A stretch of DNA of 64,000 bases from Pachyseris speciosa (GCA_016490735.1 JAEMWC010000192.1:127501-191500), one strand, 5' to 3'; counted from the first letter of the stretch, positions 1 through 12,554 are shown. Program-made: numbers and translations. The notes: generated from the letters alone by a model not told the origin.

Positions 1-18
1 AGCCGGAGTATTTGCTAT

Positions 19-66
19 GCCATGCTGATGAGGCCTAACAAAGCCGAAACAGCTGTCCATGGCTGC
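19..66 (+). ncRNA. Hammerhead ribozyme (type I), retroelement terminus
   Basis: The core CTGATGA (25-31) is followed by stem II GGC/GCC around a CTAACAAA loop and then GAAAC (46-50). A short palindromic stem III, CAGCTG, comes next, then GTC, which is the expected cleavage site. Stem I closes exactly: GCCATG before the core pairs with CATGGC after the GTC. Every conserved core base is present. Such ribozymes with a tiny stem III are known from PLE terminal repeats and retrozymes and are thought to act as dimers. The sequence just downstream recurs inverted near 23.96-24.04 kb, which supports a dispersed element. Confidence 0.8.
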
Positions 67-164
67 TAATGCTTGGGCTCAATCATTGCTTTGGTAGATT
101 TAAGGGGTAATGCCCGCTACCTTGTGGCCTTAGTGCCTTTTGATTGGCTTCAGCTTACTTGATC

Positions 165-255
165 ACAATAATTTGTGAAGTATCCTTCTTCTTTGTAAAG
201 GTCGGACCGCCAAACAACTACCACGCCGCCTTTGTTGGCCGATTTGACAATTATA
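165..255 (-). pseudogene. PLE reverse transcriptase N-terminal fragment
   Basis: Read on the minus strand, this stretch gives about 30 codons containing SANKGGVVVVWRSDLY, the conserved PLE N-terminal RT segment usually seen as ADKGGAVVVW. It is a short fragment meeting a plus-strand PLE 3' tail head to head at about 256. It cannot be functional. Confidence 0.55.
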
Positions 256-257
256 CG

Positions 258-525
258 AGCGCTTTTGATTCAATTAATTTATTCCTGTTTTTCACGTTAC
301 CATGTTACCACCAATAGCGTAACTCCATTTTCTGTATATAAACCATACACAACCCACAATTCCTCGATTCGCTCCGACGAAGGGCTAACGCTTGAAACGT
401 CAGCTAATCGAATCCCTGTACGGTGGTTAATTCACATTATCAACTCCGTTGATAAACCAAATTTTCGTGTTTCATTCCCCCACCACAGCAGCACCACAGT
501 TTCTTTAGAAACTAAGCCCCTTTAT
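258..525 (+). mobile_element. PLE 3' terminal region with hammerhead-like core
   Basis: This matches, in opposite orientation, the 3' end of the PLE at 33.13-34.4 kb, including the AT-rich UTR, the stretch from GCTCCGACGA to GAAACGTC, and the TTATCAACTCCGTTGATAA palindrome. The hammerhead-like core at 374-397 has CCGACGA where CTGACGA is canonical, so activity is doubtful. Confidence 0.65.
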
Positions 526-671
526 TCATTTCCTGTAGTTGGTTCGTGATATACCCGTGAGTGATGAATATGTGACAATGAATATATGAAAATCATATAA
601 TTGAACCCGGCGGATTAAAGAATTAATATGTGACTGATCATTGCATACTGCTTAATGAAGCACATGGATTA

Positions 672-1345
672 AACGCTAATATCTCGTTCGCGTTTCAAGC
701 AATTAAAATCCCTTCGCTCATCTCACGAAGCTATGTTGTGGATGTTTTGTGAATTTTTTGGTGATTTGTGGGTATATTTGGGACTGGAGATAATTTTTCT
801 CAATGGATTAGTTAAATTGAGGGAAATAGGAAATATTGAAGATTATTGAAGATTGGAATTTGAAGTTAGAAATCAGTATACGGGCACCATACAGTTCCTC
901 CAGTTTGTGGGACTGTCGACTGTCTGGTGGAGTTTCAAAGCATCTTTTAAATTCCAGTTCCATCAAATTTCACTCCAATTAATGTGGGACTTAAGGTAAA
1001 TTGGAGAAAAATTTTAAGGAGTTTAAAGAAGGAATTAAAATGTACAAAAATCGGTTTTGAAACACTACTAGTCAGCTGACACCCCACAAGGGCACTGAAG
1101 GTTGCTGTGGAACTGTTTTGGTGTTCATTTGCTAATTTTCCACTTCAAATTCCAATTTTAAACCTACATGAAATCTTCAATATTCCCTATTTCCCTAAAT
1201 TTAACAAATCCTTCTAGAAAAATAATCTCTTCCCAAATATGCCCAAAAATCACCAAAACATTAAAAAAATATCCCACAATACAGCTTCGCGAGTGAGCGT
1301 AGAGATTCTGGATTGCTTGAAACGCGATCGATATATTAATCGATG
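672..1345. mobile_element. Fold-back element with inverted arms of about 220 bp
   Basis: The left arm (about 672-890) and right arm (about 1120-1345) are imperfect inverted copies. Both carry the outer CGCGTTTCAAGCAAT and the inner stretch around AGGGAAATAGGAAATATTGAAGAT. No ORF lies between them. This looks like a non-autonomous DNA transposon or an old inverted duplication. The target duplication was not resolved. Confidence 0.55.
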
Positions 1346-2597
1346 TTCAGAGACGCAAAAACGGTGTTTAGGTTAAGTCCCACCTTAGTGAAACGGGAAG
1401 CGATTTATTGACGAGTACGACAAGAAAAGGCCAGGTTTCCCTTAGGTCACGAAAACAAATTAGATGATGCTTCCATATAGGCTCTACTTTGGACAAAATA
1501 ACTGCAGTACTACATGTAAGGATAACTCCCCGCCGATGTGATAAATGTGATAAATAATTGTCCGAGTCTATTATTATAAAGAGTTGTGCAAAAATGACCT
1601 CAGGCTCTTTCAGGAAGTGCCAGGGTACTACATGCAATGCAACGGACTCTAAAAGACTTGCATATTTCCCTGTAACCTAAAAGAAATGCTAATGGCGCTG
1701 AACTTAAACCCAAGCTCGCTATGTCAGAAAGTTCTTGTTTTACCGTTTATAATAGTTTTCACCCTTTGAAGTATTTCTAAGTTTAATGTGCCACTCATAA
1801 TGGACAGCTTGATGGGAATATGCCAGCGCGGATCATAGATTGTATGCGACGGTGTGTCTGACGTCCTTGCAATGAAAGATCTAATTTATATGGTTTTATC
1901 TTAATACCTGAGCGGTAACACGCAACGGGCTTGTTCCTACCGACGGTGATTACGGTAAGGCTCGAAAGGTTATGTCAGATAAAGAAGTAAGGAGATATTT
2001 CATGGAACGCGAATTTGACCTGACTTCCTGTTTAGAGGGAAGATTAAACTGATACTACTGTGAGGGAGGGCATGTTGGGTATTTCTTTGGGCAATCGTTC
2101 ATCACAGGCCACAAATTAAAGCTGATCGCTTCAGCTGACGACGGAAGACAATGAAGCCATTCATTCAGGGAGATTAAACAAATTTACGTAGAGATTATTT
2201 CAGTGTGATATAGAAGTTCATGATGTCGACAGCTGAATGTAAGGTAAGTCTCTTTATCTCCGAACTGACTGAGTAGAATTAATTTTAGTCAGTAAGCTGT
2301 CGCTGGCCTGTGTACAGCCGCCGTCGCTGTTTACTGAGACACATACATGTCAAGGTTGTCCCAGTATCATGCAGTATGAACCAACAGAGTCGTCCCAATT
2401 AATATTCTAGATTATGTGGTGCACATATCGGAGGACCAGAAATGTTTTCCGTGAAATGTTTCTGGTGATCAGAAACTAGATTAATTTCACTTTATATTAC
2501 CACTGGTTTTAAACACCAAAATATTAATGAAATCGGATCGATTACAATTCCAACTCCAAGCTAAAAGGATCATAGACTGGCGTTTCCACAGGCGCCC
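1346..2597. other. No recognised gene
   Basis: The sequence is non-coding in appearance. Open frames are short and show no family resemblance, and no tRNA or terminal inverted repeats were recognised. Confidence 0.4.
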
Positions 2598-2903
2598 CAA
2601 GCTCATGGTGAGTACCGTATCACGCAGTATAAACAAAATGGCTGCAAATTATAAGGATTTGTATGGGAATTTCGGTAATTTAAGAGTACAGTGAAAACAC
2701 AGGAAGCACATAAATCGCTCAAATCGCGATAGATCGGTTAAATAACCACAGCAAGCAACACACCTTGGATGTAAGGTAAGGATTTTTTATTGAGAAGTTT
2801 TTCGTATATCTATCAACTAGAACCGATTACCGAGATTTTCATACAAATCCTTGTAATTTGCAGCCATCTTGTTTGCATTGCGTGATACGGTACCATGAGC
2901 TTG
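2598..2903. mobile_element. MITE-like inverted repeat, about 305 bp
   Basis: The left end CAAGCTCATGGT, followed by ACCGTATCACGCA and a segment of about 80 bp (to about 2690), is repeated inverted at about 2820-2903. The interior has no coding capacity. The superfamily was not determined. Confidence 0.6.
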
Positions 2904-3583
2904 TGGTGACTGTGGTGTTTCCTATCTGTAACACACTAGAAAATTCACCAGTTTCCAGTGTTCCAGATTTTTGACGAGGTAATGATCAATTAAATAAGCT
3001 AAGGTCAAACGGTATGCAAAATATGTTAAGTGTATAAAGCTTGTGGGATTTTATAGAGGTTTAAACCTTTCAAATTTGCGATATTGATCACCGCTTACCA
3101 CGTGATCAGCTTCAAATGATATGGGTTATTGGCCAAGCTTGAGGTCAAGATAGCGGGATACTGGCCAAGTTCTTTTTTCGTCGAGGTCCATAAACTTGAT
3201 TTTACGGCTTGATTTTAAAGTTTTTGATTATTATAATCGTTACTGAACTTCACTAGACCACGCGAAAATAAAGAGCGCGTGGCTATCCACGATACCATTT
3301 ATGACGTCATTCAAGATGGCGCAGAAATGCTACATCTCACCCCTTAGTATCACAGGGAAGGCCAAGATTAGGATGCGCAATAAAACTAAATAACAAGTAG
3401 TAGTCATGATTGAAATTTATGTAACTCTTGTAGGTTTTATAATTTTTAATTATTTTGTAAACCCAGTCCCAATAAGGTTTTCTGTAATTTTCCGAACTTT
3501 CAAATGAAGAATAATCCTCGCAGTTGTGAACGCAATTTATGAAATTGCGAAAAGAAGCCTGAAAAAAAACAAAAAAAAATTCA

Positions 3584-3631
3584 GGACTTCAACGGGGTTT
3601 GAACCCGTGACCTCGCTATTACCGGTGCGAT

Positions 3632-3657
<26 letters not shown>
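3584..3657 (-). tRNA. tRNA-Thr(GGT)-like, repeat-embedded
   Basis: This is a 74-nt cloverleaf-like core with acceptor GGCTTCA/TGAAGTC, D stem GCTC/GAGC and T arm ACGGG-TTCAAAC-CCCGT. The anticodon loop reads CCGGTAA. The anticodon arm pairs only if shifted by one base, so this is probably a tRNA-derived repeat and not a working tRNA. Confidence 0.45.
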
Positions 3658-3672
<15 letters not shown>

Positions 3673-3775
3673 AGGTCAATTGTGGGTTCATATGTTCCCG
3701 TGAAAGAAATGAGTGTGAACACTCATTTTTCACACTCATTTCTTTCACGGGAACATATGAACCCACAATTGACCT

Positions 3776-3790
<15 letters not shown>

Positions 3791-3816
<26 letters not shown>

Positions 3817-3864
3817 ATCGCACCGGTAATCGCGAGGTCACGGGTTCAAACCCCGTTGAAGTCC
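3791..3864 (+). tRNA. tRNA-Thr(GGT)-like, repeat-embedded
   Basis: This is the plus-strand partner of the tRNA-like core at 3584-3657, with the same 74-nt structure and intact A and B boxes. It carries the same one-base shift in the anticodon arm. Confidence 0.45.
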
Positions 3865-3940
3865 TGAATTTTTTTCAGGCTTCTTTTCACAATTGCATAA
3901 ATTGCGTTCACAACTGCGAGGATCATTCTTCATTTGATTT

Positions 3941-4957
3941 CATTTCCGCAGTTCATATATGATTCATTTCATATATCTTTCACACTTTCCGAACTTTGTA
4001 AACACATTGTAATTCATTTTTAATGCGAGAATGTGTCGATTAAACATCTTCATCATTCATCAACAACAGAAAATCAACGACCCTAAAATCTCGCGGGATG
4101 TTACCTGGCATCACCACTGGATTGTCCTTTGTGCAGCGAGCTGTTTTATAAATACACGAACTGATAGAAATATATTTCAAAGCAGGCTGAGACTCAATTC
4201 AAGAGGATTAACTCAGCTTATTTTTGCTACAAAAAATGATTGCAGACCCCATTGTCACATCCTGGACTGTACGAGTACATTGTTACAGCATTTTGACATT
4301 TTTTTAGCTGAAATATATCACACTTAATGCACATTAGAACATGGAATTAATGTTGACGATTATGACGAAGCTGTACCAGGAGCCTATGCATCGCGAAATG
4401 CACAGTGATAGGTTTCTGGCTGTACCTGTGGCATTGATTCGAAAATCGATACTGTCTATCTCATGCTACTTAGCTTAAGAAGAGTCCATATAATTCTTAA
4501 TCGTAACGACTGATCCTTAGAAAAGCCTTAAATTAGCAAATGAATATGATTATACGAAGATCATACAATATGAAGATTATCAGACAATCCCGCAAGATCA
4601 TACATCCGTCGCAAACCCTGAAGCTTTTTCAGGTTTTCTAGTTGCCACTGCTTCAATGTATGATCGATCTTCATATAAATGATCTTCACTGATATAAATG
4701 GCAAATGACTAGCTGCCAGTTGGCTTGTTAACGCTCAGTTGGCAGAACGCTGCACTGACCTCGCAAACGTCATGGGCTCGTATGTTTCCTTTTGCTTTAG
4801 TAGCATTCAAAACTGCAAGGATCGTTTCCATCCCCACCTTAAATTAACAGCTACCAAGAATTACAAAGCAGTGACTGGCATTGTTTCACACTTTATAACA
4901 TTCCTCAACATCACACGATTTATTAACTGAAATTGGAGTACCAATCCTAAAAGCTAC
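3941..4957. other. No recognised gene
   Basis: Nothing resembling an exon, RNA gene or identifiable transposon was seen. A 98-codon open frame at 4031 has no recognisable domain. Confidence 0.4.
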
Positions 4958-4959
4958 TA

Positions 4960-5004
4960 TTTAATTAATTAATTAATTAATTAACTTATTTATTTATTTA
5001 TTTA
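4960..5004. repeat. (TTAA)n/(TTTA)n microsatellite
   Basis: Tandem TTAATTAA and TTTATTTA units lie just upstream of a LINE fragment. Confidence 0.8.
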
Positions 5005-5099
5005 TCCAGGAGCATCTAATATAGCAGGGCTAGTTTAAATAGAGCTCTGACACAAAACTAAACAAAGACATTAAGACGTTAAATACTAGACAATCAATT

Positions 5100-5632
5100 A
5101 AATTTAAAAAGCAACATGAAACTCAGTGATATTTATCGATCTCAAATTGGCAAGTTTATGTTTTCTTGTAAGAAAGGCCTCCTTCCTGATGCATTCAATG
5201 AAATGTTTTTGCTGACTAATCAAATTCATCATTATAATACTAGAAAATCCAATGCCTTTTACTTATTTTCTTCTAGAACAAATATCCGACAGTTTGCAAT
5301 ACGCTTTCAAGGACCTAAATTGTTTAATTCCTTCAATTCAGAAATTCAGAATGCTGACAGTTTTTCTCAATAAAAGTCTAAATTAAGAACTTTCCTCCTG
5401 AACCGACTTCCCCTTATTTTGTTTGTTTGTTTGTGTTCTTGCTTTTTAACCTAAATATGCTTACAAATTAAATAAGACACGCCTGAATTATCATTTCAGT
5501 TATCGTTGTATTTTTCTTGAGGTGCCTGTAGCCCGAATAAGCCCTAATGGTTTCTATAGTTTAATGTATATTTATTTTGTAATTTAAAACAACAATAAGT
5601 GGCAAATAAACTGAAACTGAAACTGAAACTGA
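5100..5632 (+). mobile_element. LINE 3' end (CR1/L2-like RT C-terminus)
   Basis: The frame from 5116 encodes a LINE reverse-transcriptase C-terminal segment with IGKFMFS, HHYNTRKS and IRFQGPKLFNSF. It is followed by a 3' UTR and a tail of ACTGAA units at about 5608-5632, as expected for this LINE type. The copy is strongly 5' truncated and dead. Confidence 0.75.
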
Positions 5633-5636
5633 AGAT

Positions 5637-5960
5637 CAAGCGACATGTACCGCGCTTTAGTTTGATTTTAAATTCGCTGAGCGTCTCTGCTTGTCTAATG
5701 TTTCTCGGAGGGGTGTTATAGGTCCGAGCACCGTTTATTCTGAAGCTCCTTTGATACTTAGTAGTGCTAGTTCTTGCAAAAGGGGGTCACAGCAAATCAC
5801 GGCTTCTGGTCTTCTAGCCATGGAAAATGAGCGCGTGCCTAAACTCTGAAAGTAAATACGAAGGCGCTATTAAGTGAATACATTTATGGACTAAAACGCA
5901 TTTGAGATCATTTGTACGTGCTTGTAGGCTGCTGGGCCAGCCAAGTGTTGATTTTAACAT
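5637..5960 (-). mobile_element. LINE RT C-terminal fragment
   Basis: The minus-strand translation contains TRSRDLL, TSTTKYQRSFRINGARTYNT and LSEFKSN, the characteristic end of a LINE RT ORF. Stops interrupt it, for example inside the TRSRD region. It abuts the plus-strand LINE tail, so the two insertions converge. Confidence 0.7.
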
Positions 5961-6381
5961 CTCAGCCCCGATAGACCGACCTTCAGTAATACATGCGGCA
6001 AGTCTATTTAGTGTATCTAGGTTTATCTATCTTAGAATAGATGTTTTAGAGAGAGATTGTCTGCTTTTTCGTAACAATATTGTAATAAACGTTTTGTATT
6101 CACCAGGTATTGCAACTTCTACGGACATTTGCTTCTCTGTGGATGATCTCTAATAAAATCATCATGGCTGTAGAAGGTCAGGTTTGTGAATTATAAGAAA
6201 AAAAAGAAATAAGATAAGAAGGTTGGTCGGGCATTCTTGAGTTGTTTCATTGTATAATTAAATAGAATTACTTCTCCAAACATTGCCAGTTTTGCGTCCC
6301 TATGCTGTTTGTGAATCATGAAGTTACTCTATGCTGGGACGTTAATCTAGTTTGAAAGGACACAAGTCCTATTCTATATTC

Positions 6382-6617
6382 GTATAAATCTACTAACGAA
6401 TGCCGTTCTCTTATTGGCTACGCTACTCGTTATCTACTTAACAAAGAGATTTCATGTTGCCGTGCGTCTGTCAAAATGTGGTTAAAACAAAGACGTGGCA
6501 CACGAGCCGCAGGCGAGTGTGTCACTGATGTTTTTCTACGCGTTTTCGAAGTGTCTGTAAGGAGGATTGAGATAACTTGCGTGTTTATTTTTAAGTGAGC
6601 GACTAGTAGATTTATAC
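6382..6617. mobile_element. MITE with GTATAAATCTACTA termini
   Basis: The termini GTATAAATCTACTA and TAGTAGATTTATAC are inverted copies. The interior resembles 41.75-41.9 kb, where a second copy breaks a sushi exon. The TA-flanked ends would fit a Tc1/mariner-type MITE, but that is not proven. Confidence 0.6.
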
Positions 6618-7910
6618 CTAGACAATTACATTATTCGCTCTCGATTTCTATGTGTGTTAGCTTGTTCGAGCTGCGAGCTATTAAGCGATAGAAATCTCGT
6701 ATTCATAGTCAGAAGCCCATGAATGTCATAGTCTAATTGTTAAATAACACTGTTGGGCCCAACATGTTGACTGTGTTCGAACACCGTTTAGGTGTCGCAG
6801 CGAGTCGTTGGCAGATGTTGCATGTTGTTGTTTAAAGGCCCATTATCACCCTTGATCCAACGCGGCCGTTTGTTTTTGTTTTGAAATCGCGCTATTGTTA
6901 AATGATGCCTCTGATTGGCCAATTATTTTTATCGGGCTTTTGATCTGGTTCATCACGAAGAGTTGTCTCTTGTCCCCGGTTTCGATAAAAAGCAAATGGC
7001 TACAAATTGAACTTTCATATTTCTTCATATTTCTTCATTGAAATGGTGCGTGAACAATCCGTTCACAGGTTTAAAATCAAACAGCAAAGTATTGAAAGAT
7101 CCGTTATCGATAAAATTCGCTTATTATCTGCCGAGGGTGGTGACAAAATTTCCACAAGAAAACATCTATTGTCTGGCGAGAAAGAGAAATTATCACGCAG
7201 TTTAAGCAAGCTGCGAACTGAACGTAAAGCGACAATGCCCGATGCGGGATAAAAATAGCCGGATTAAAAACATTGGAGAGTTGCCCAAAGCCGCCAGAAC
7301 TCATTACACAAACTGACCTTGAGGTAAAACATCAAACACACGGAAACAGATATCCAGACACATATAATTTTTGTGTCTACTGCACTTGTGCAGGTAGACA
7401 CTTTGCTATAGCTGTTGGCGTTAACTTCGGCAGACAATCGTAGCCAATCAAACCTGAAGAGAAATTCGTCTCTTCTCGGCATTCTGCCAATCAGAAACTG
7501 TTTAAAAGCGAGCACGCGGATGATGATCGACTGCAGATAACTCCGGCTTTAATCAGTTGGCACACTTCGCTTTTCAAACTTCGCGAAAATCCTCAAGTTG
7601 GCACTTAAATTCCGACACAGTTTTTAACCCTGCGCTTAGCCTCCTTCTTAGTGTTTCCACCGTTTTGTTCAACGCAAACGACTGAAAAGGTTAAAATCTT
7701 CTAACGACGTGCAGCGCCCGTGCGTGTAGGTGTTAGGATTATCTAATTATATGCAATGGGATGCCTGTACAATTTACATATATGATGCAATAAAAGGTTC
7801 CCGGATATTGATCTTCCATGAGGTAACAGCATGGCGTATTTGTTGTGGTTTTTCGCTAACATAATCCGAACACATCTTCCCCCGTCATGAGCAAAACAGT
7901 AGGAACTCAC
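6618..7910. other. No recognised gene
   Basis: Overlapping frames of 60-83 codons on both strands at 6.85-7.5 kb show no family signature. No terminal inverted repeats were recognised. Confidence 0.35.
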
Positions 7911-9150
7911 GTTGTCAATTATTCTGTTTTCAATTTATAAGCCTATTGAATTGTTTCTGTTTTGAATTCTCATCTCAACCTTTTTCGTATTTTCACGAGC
8001 CGAATGACGTCTTAGAAAAATTTGCCAGACATGCTTCATAATCGTTGTATTAGTTCTGATGAAAAGAAAACTGTACTTTTAAGTTTCACCGTTTTTCATC
8101 TCTGTTGTACGCCTCACTGTTTTAATACAAATTTGCATAGTCAGTGTTGAAAATTGACCTCACGATTACGGACATGATGTTGGGCTAAAATAACGCATTT
8201 ATTTGTACCGAATACGCTCTTCAGCGACTTTGAGGATTTGAGAGATAAATCTCCTCAAGTAAATCATAATATGGGTATAAATTTGGTTTGCCTGTAAGTT
8301 GAATGGTGTTAAATCACGTTTTGATTCGCATTAATTTTTCCAAAATTCTTTGGCTGGTTTGTGGACAAAATCGTCTTTCGTCGTGCAGGAACTCAAGGGT
8401 GCTTACCATTTGTCAGAAAAATCCGGAAATTTTGGTTTGAAGTTAAATGGTAAAGTAATTTTCCGGAAAATCTTTACGGAAATTGTGGATAACCTCCAGA
8501 GGTAGTCCTCTTTTTCCGTTCGGAACGGACTTACCAATTGAGCGAATCGTTCCGTTTCCAAGTCCTTTTGTGCCAGAATGAGTGAGTGCGCATGACGGAA
8601 CGCCTTGCAGTAAATGGTAAGCGCCAATCTCATCTCGTTGATCGGTATAAAATTCGGAAAATTGCTTACCATTATTCAACGGTCATTCGATCCGGATTCT
8701 TCTGAAAAATGGTAAGCACCCCACGTGTCAATTATTCTGGCCAGCACTAAAGAATTCTTATCTGAAAGTTTTCGTATTTTCACGAACCGATTGACGTCTT
8801 GCAAAAATTTCCCCGCCAATCGCGAGACGGGGAATTTGCCAAACATGCTTCGTAATCTTTGTATTGTTTCTGATGAAAAGAAAACTGTAATTTTAAGTTT
8901 CACTTTATTGCATTTCGTACGCCTCACTGTTTTAATACAAATTTGCGTAGTTTAAAATTAGCGAGGGCCAAATAATTCAACGTATACATTTATTTCCAAT
9001 AATCTAATACGTTCTTTAGCGACTTTGCAATTGAGGATGAATCTCCTCAAGTAAACCATAATATGGGTATACATCTCGCTTGCCTTAAGTTGAATGGCGG
9101 TCAAATCAAGTTTGATTCCTATTATTCCTTTGGCCGCTATGTTGACGTGC
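7911..9150. repeat. Diverged tandem duplication flanking a MITE
   Basis: Segment A (about 7911-8395) and segment B (about 8722-9150) are alignable direct copies. Both run from GTCAATTATTCTG through TTTTCGTATTTTCACGA and GATGAAAAGAAAACTGTA to the TTTAATACAAATTTGC region. Segment B has an extra AT-poor insertion at about 8810-8835. A MITE sits exactly between them. Confidence 0.65.
8397..8721. mobile_element. MITE, 325 bp, TIR GGGTGCTTACCAT
   Basis: Left end GGGTGCTTACCATTTGTCAG and right end CTGAAAAATGGTAAGCACCC are inverted copies of about 28 bp. The motif CTTACCAT or its complement recurs inside, giving a subterminal-repeat pattern like that of hAT-type non-autonomous elements. No clear target duplication was found. 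Confidence 0.65.
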
Positions 9151-9351
9151 AAACATGCCAAAAAAATGGTAAATTTCTCACTCTGTGGTGACTCTAGTGT
9201 CTATATGTTTTTTTTTCCCACAGTTTCAGTTCATTTTTGAAAAATGGGCTGCAAACTAATTAAATTTGTTACTGAAAAACGTTATAAAGCATCTTAAACA
9301 ATGTTTCCTTGGGGTAACATTTGAATGATACCTGCTTTGTTTGCACTGAAG

Positions 9352-9534
9352 GCTCTACTTGCGGCCCGCCTACACCTCCTTATGGTTCAACTATTATTCA
9401 CCCACCAAATCAACAAAAACACAACAATGGAAGCCTGGTGTTGTTTGGCTGTCAGGAGGGTTTCTATCTTGTCGGACCACCTTTAATAAAATGTACTGGA
9501 AGTACGTGGACAAGAATACAGTTCAGATGTGTAG
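9352..9534 (+). CDS. Sushi exon S1
   Basis: The 183-nt exon runs from GAAG/GCTCTACTTGC to GTAG/GTGTGT. It encodes one CCP module starting [12 protein letters not shown], with the third Cys in LVGPPLIKC, a Trp, and a final RCV. It is of the long-loop class. Its closest relative is the exon at 62608, with which it shares most residues. Confidence 0.8.
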
Positions 9535-11103
9535 GTGTGTAACATGTAACATTTTATCCTACGTCTCTCGTACTGCTGGTAAAAACTATATCGCTGTACC
9601 TGCTACATTTTACAATTTAAGGCCTGTTTAAAGGAAATGTTTTTTTGGCATAATGTTGAAGGTGAAAATATTACTGTGTGAAAGGCGTTCAAACAGTTTC
9701 AAGATCCCTTCAACAGTTTCAAAATTTCATCGCAAGAGAACTGGGAACAAGTTCCTTGTGTGGGCTTCCTTTTGCCAGACGAAGTTTGACCGAAGTTTTC
9801 AAACAACTTCAGCCAGGTATAATATCTTCGAGAAGAAAGGAAATGTTGAACCGATCTTCAAACCTTCAATGATAGCTAAAACCCAGGCTTTAAACATTTT
9901 CACATTCTATTCATTGTTGCGGTGTCCCTGCCTGTTTTGTACCATCTATATCTTTGTTTTGTTTGTGTATATTTAATATTAAGTTGGCGAAGCTAATAAA
10001 ATAAATAAAAATGGAGGTGGGGGACACCAGCAAGGTGAGGTATCCCGCCTCGGTGGGGTTCCCAATCTCTCAATACAATGGTAAAAAACAAGCAAGGCTG
10101 GTTACACGGCGAGGAATATATATATTTAAACCAATATTCCGGGAGGCACAGCCTTCCTTCATTAGGGTGTTACATATTATGACCCTAAGGTGAAACGACG
10201 TTAAAATTTAAAGAAGTTGCTGATATAATAAGATACTATAATAAAGGTAAACAATACAACGGAAAATAAAAACGTTACATTTTGAAAATTTGATAAATAC
10301 GTAACATGAAAACAAAAGGAAAGGTATTACATTTATTCTTTCCTATTGATACCTAAAGATTCAAGAGTTTGACTTCTATCAAGCATATCTTATTGATAGA
10401 GGTCAAACTCTATCAATTGTCTCTGAATTCTTTGTTAATATATGTACTTAGCGACCACGCGATATCATTTTAAACCTCACCCAGCGCTTCGGGGTTGCAT
10501 GTGAAGGCCAGCTTTTTTTGACCACGGTTAGGTGGGGCACCTCACCTTCCTGGGGTCCCCCACCGCTATGTGAACAGGTCCTAAACGTTTTCAACATTTT
10601 ATTCAGCACAATATGTTGAATGAATGTTGAATCAAGGCGGTTAAAGCAAACTTGTCTTTCACTTCCTTTAATTATTGTGTTGTATTTTAAAACAACTTGC
10701 CCCTCTTTTCTTACAGGGTTTTGTCCTGAGTTGCGTCATATTTTGAATGGTCAAGTGGTGCATCTGATTCCTAAAGTCGGTAAGGGTGCTGTGGAATTTC
10801 GCTGCAATGAAAAGTATCGTCTGATTGGTAGAACTCGGTTGGAATGCATCAATGGGAGATGGAATGCGGATCTACCGTTTTGTGAAAGTAAGTTCGAAGT
10901 AAAATAGAAAAAAAAAAAAAAAAAAAGAAGAAATTTCCCATACTTTGTTTTGTTTCCAGGTAGCTGTTTATTGTCTCGCTAAACCAGGAAGGGGCATTGA
11001 CTAATCGCAGCAAAATTAATAGCATTTGGTTGGATGACTGAGGTAGATCTCAATAATATAGACCTTATTAATGAAAACAAAAAGCGCCCCCCCCCCAAAA
11101 AAA

Positions 11104-11134
<31 letters not shown>

Positions 11135-12513
11135 CACTATAATTATAAGAACGACAAAAAAGGTCTCTCCAACTTTCCTTTCTATGACATTATGTTAGAA
11201 CGGTCGTTTATAATTGACAAGAGATAATAGATAGCGAACGAGCGTAGCGCCCCGAGTTAATTAAAATCATCTCATATCCAACAAGCGCGAGTGAAATACT
11301 TTTGTGACATTAAATTGTGTTATTATTGTGTTATCATTGTGTTTTCATTTGTTGATCAGAAAACTATTCAACGGCAGGTACCCCTCCGCCATGGTATAAT
11401 TAACAGTTATTCACCGACCCTGAGGTGAATAATTGTTTTAGTATATACCACACAAGCTGAATAATTAGCCGACCAAACCATTACTTTGTGTGTGACAATA
11501 TACCGGCAAGCGGTAGGAAATTGTAACATCTCGCGCGCCGGCTGCTCGGAGGTGAATAGTACTTGCTAATCACCTCCGAGTTAACCAATCAGAGAGCGCG
11601 AAGAGCACTATATTCACTTGTGTGGTATATACTAATGAATGATATCCCACAGCCGGCGTCTCTAGGCCAATGAAAACCCAAGAATTGCATTATTCAATAA
11701 TCTACTTCTTTACAATTTTTCTGCAGAGTTGAACTCGTGTGAGCGTCTCCGAGCTCCAGCTAATGGTACTTTATATGGGAATGATACCGCTCATGGAGCA
11801 AAGGTCTCATTTGCCTGTTTAACAGGTTTTGAATTATTCGGGCTACAAACAGTAACTTGCAACAATGGAGCTTGGAGTGGAAGCGTTCCTTCGTGCAAAG
11901 GTCGGTGATACAAATTTGTGTTGTATGTATAAAACAGCTACTTTGTTCTATTTTATCGCCATTATAATGGTCGAGAGAGTAGCAAATAGATCGTTATTCT
12001 TAAAAAGAACACGACATTAAAATATGCAATGTTCTTTTTAAGGAATTGCAATGAAGATATTATAATATAACGGAAGGAAGGGGTTAGGAGTATAACAAAC
12101 AAAGGCTGGCCCTAAATGAGATCGAATTTGTTAATGTTATTTAAATGGTGATGTATTTATATTTATTAACAGTTCTTCTTTGGTGTGAGATAGGACGGCA
12201 GCATGTAATGGGCCACTGGCAGCCGCTATCAGTCCATATTTGATCTCACTCCCAAATCAATCCTTGGCTTGAATGTGGAACATCAAGGTACCACGGAAAG
12301 CCGTAAAAATCTAGAGCAAAAATTAATCTTTCAAATCCGCATCCCTAATCCCCACCGCATCAACGAACGCTTTTCGTTCAAAAATTTATTCCTGTTTTTC
12401 ACGTTACCATGTTATCACCAATAGCGTAGTTCCATCTTCTCTATAAAAACCATACACAACCCATAATTTATATTGTAATTATATTGTTGTGACCTCGCGA
12501 TTACCGGTGCGAT

Positions 12514-12554
<41 letters not shown>

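Larger units (their letters stand above)
3502..3940. repeat. Near-perfect 440-bp hairpin of two tRNA-like repeat units
   Basis: Two copies of the roughly 250-bp tRNA-derived repeat unit abut in opposite orientation around a centre near 3720 that carries the palindromic GTGTGAACACTC region. Each arm has one tRNA-Thr-like core plus the flank that starts with TTCAGGCTTCTTTT. The same unit forms arrays at 12.5-13.4 and 34.8-37.6 kb. Confidence 0.75.

Noticed and set aside
3526..3841. Two open frames across the tRNA-like hairpin
   Set aside because: Both strands translate the same tRNA-like core and spacer ([20 protein letters not shown]), an artefact also seen in the later arrays.
9223..9300. 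Possible exon after TTTTCCCACAG
   Set aside because: A good acceptor-like tract, but the following sequence shows no sushi or other domain in any frame.
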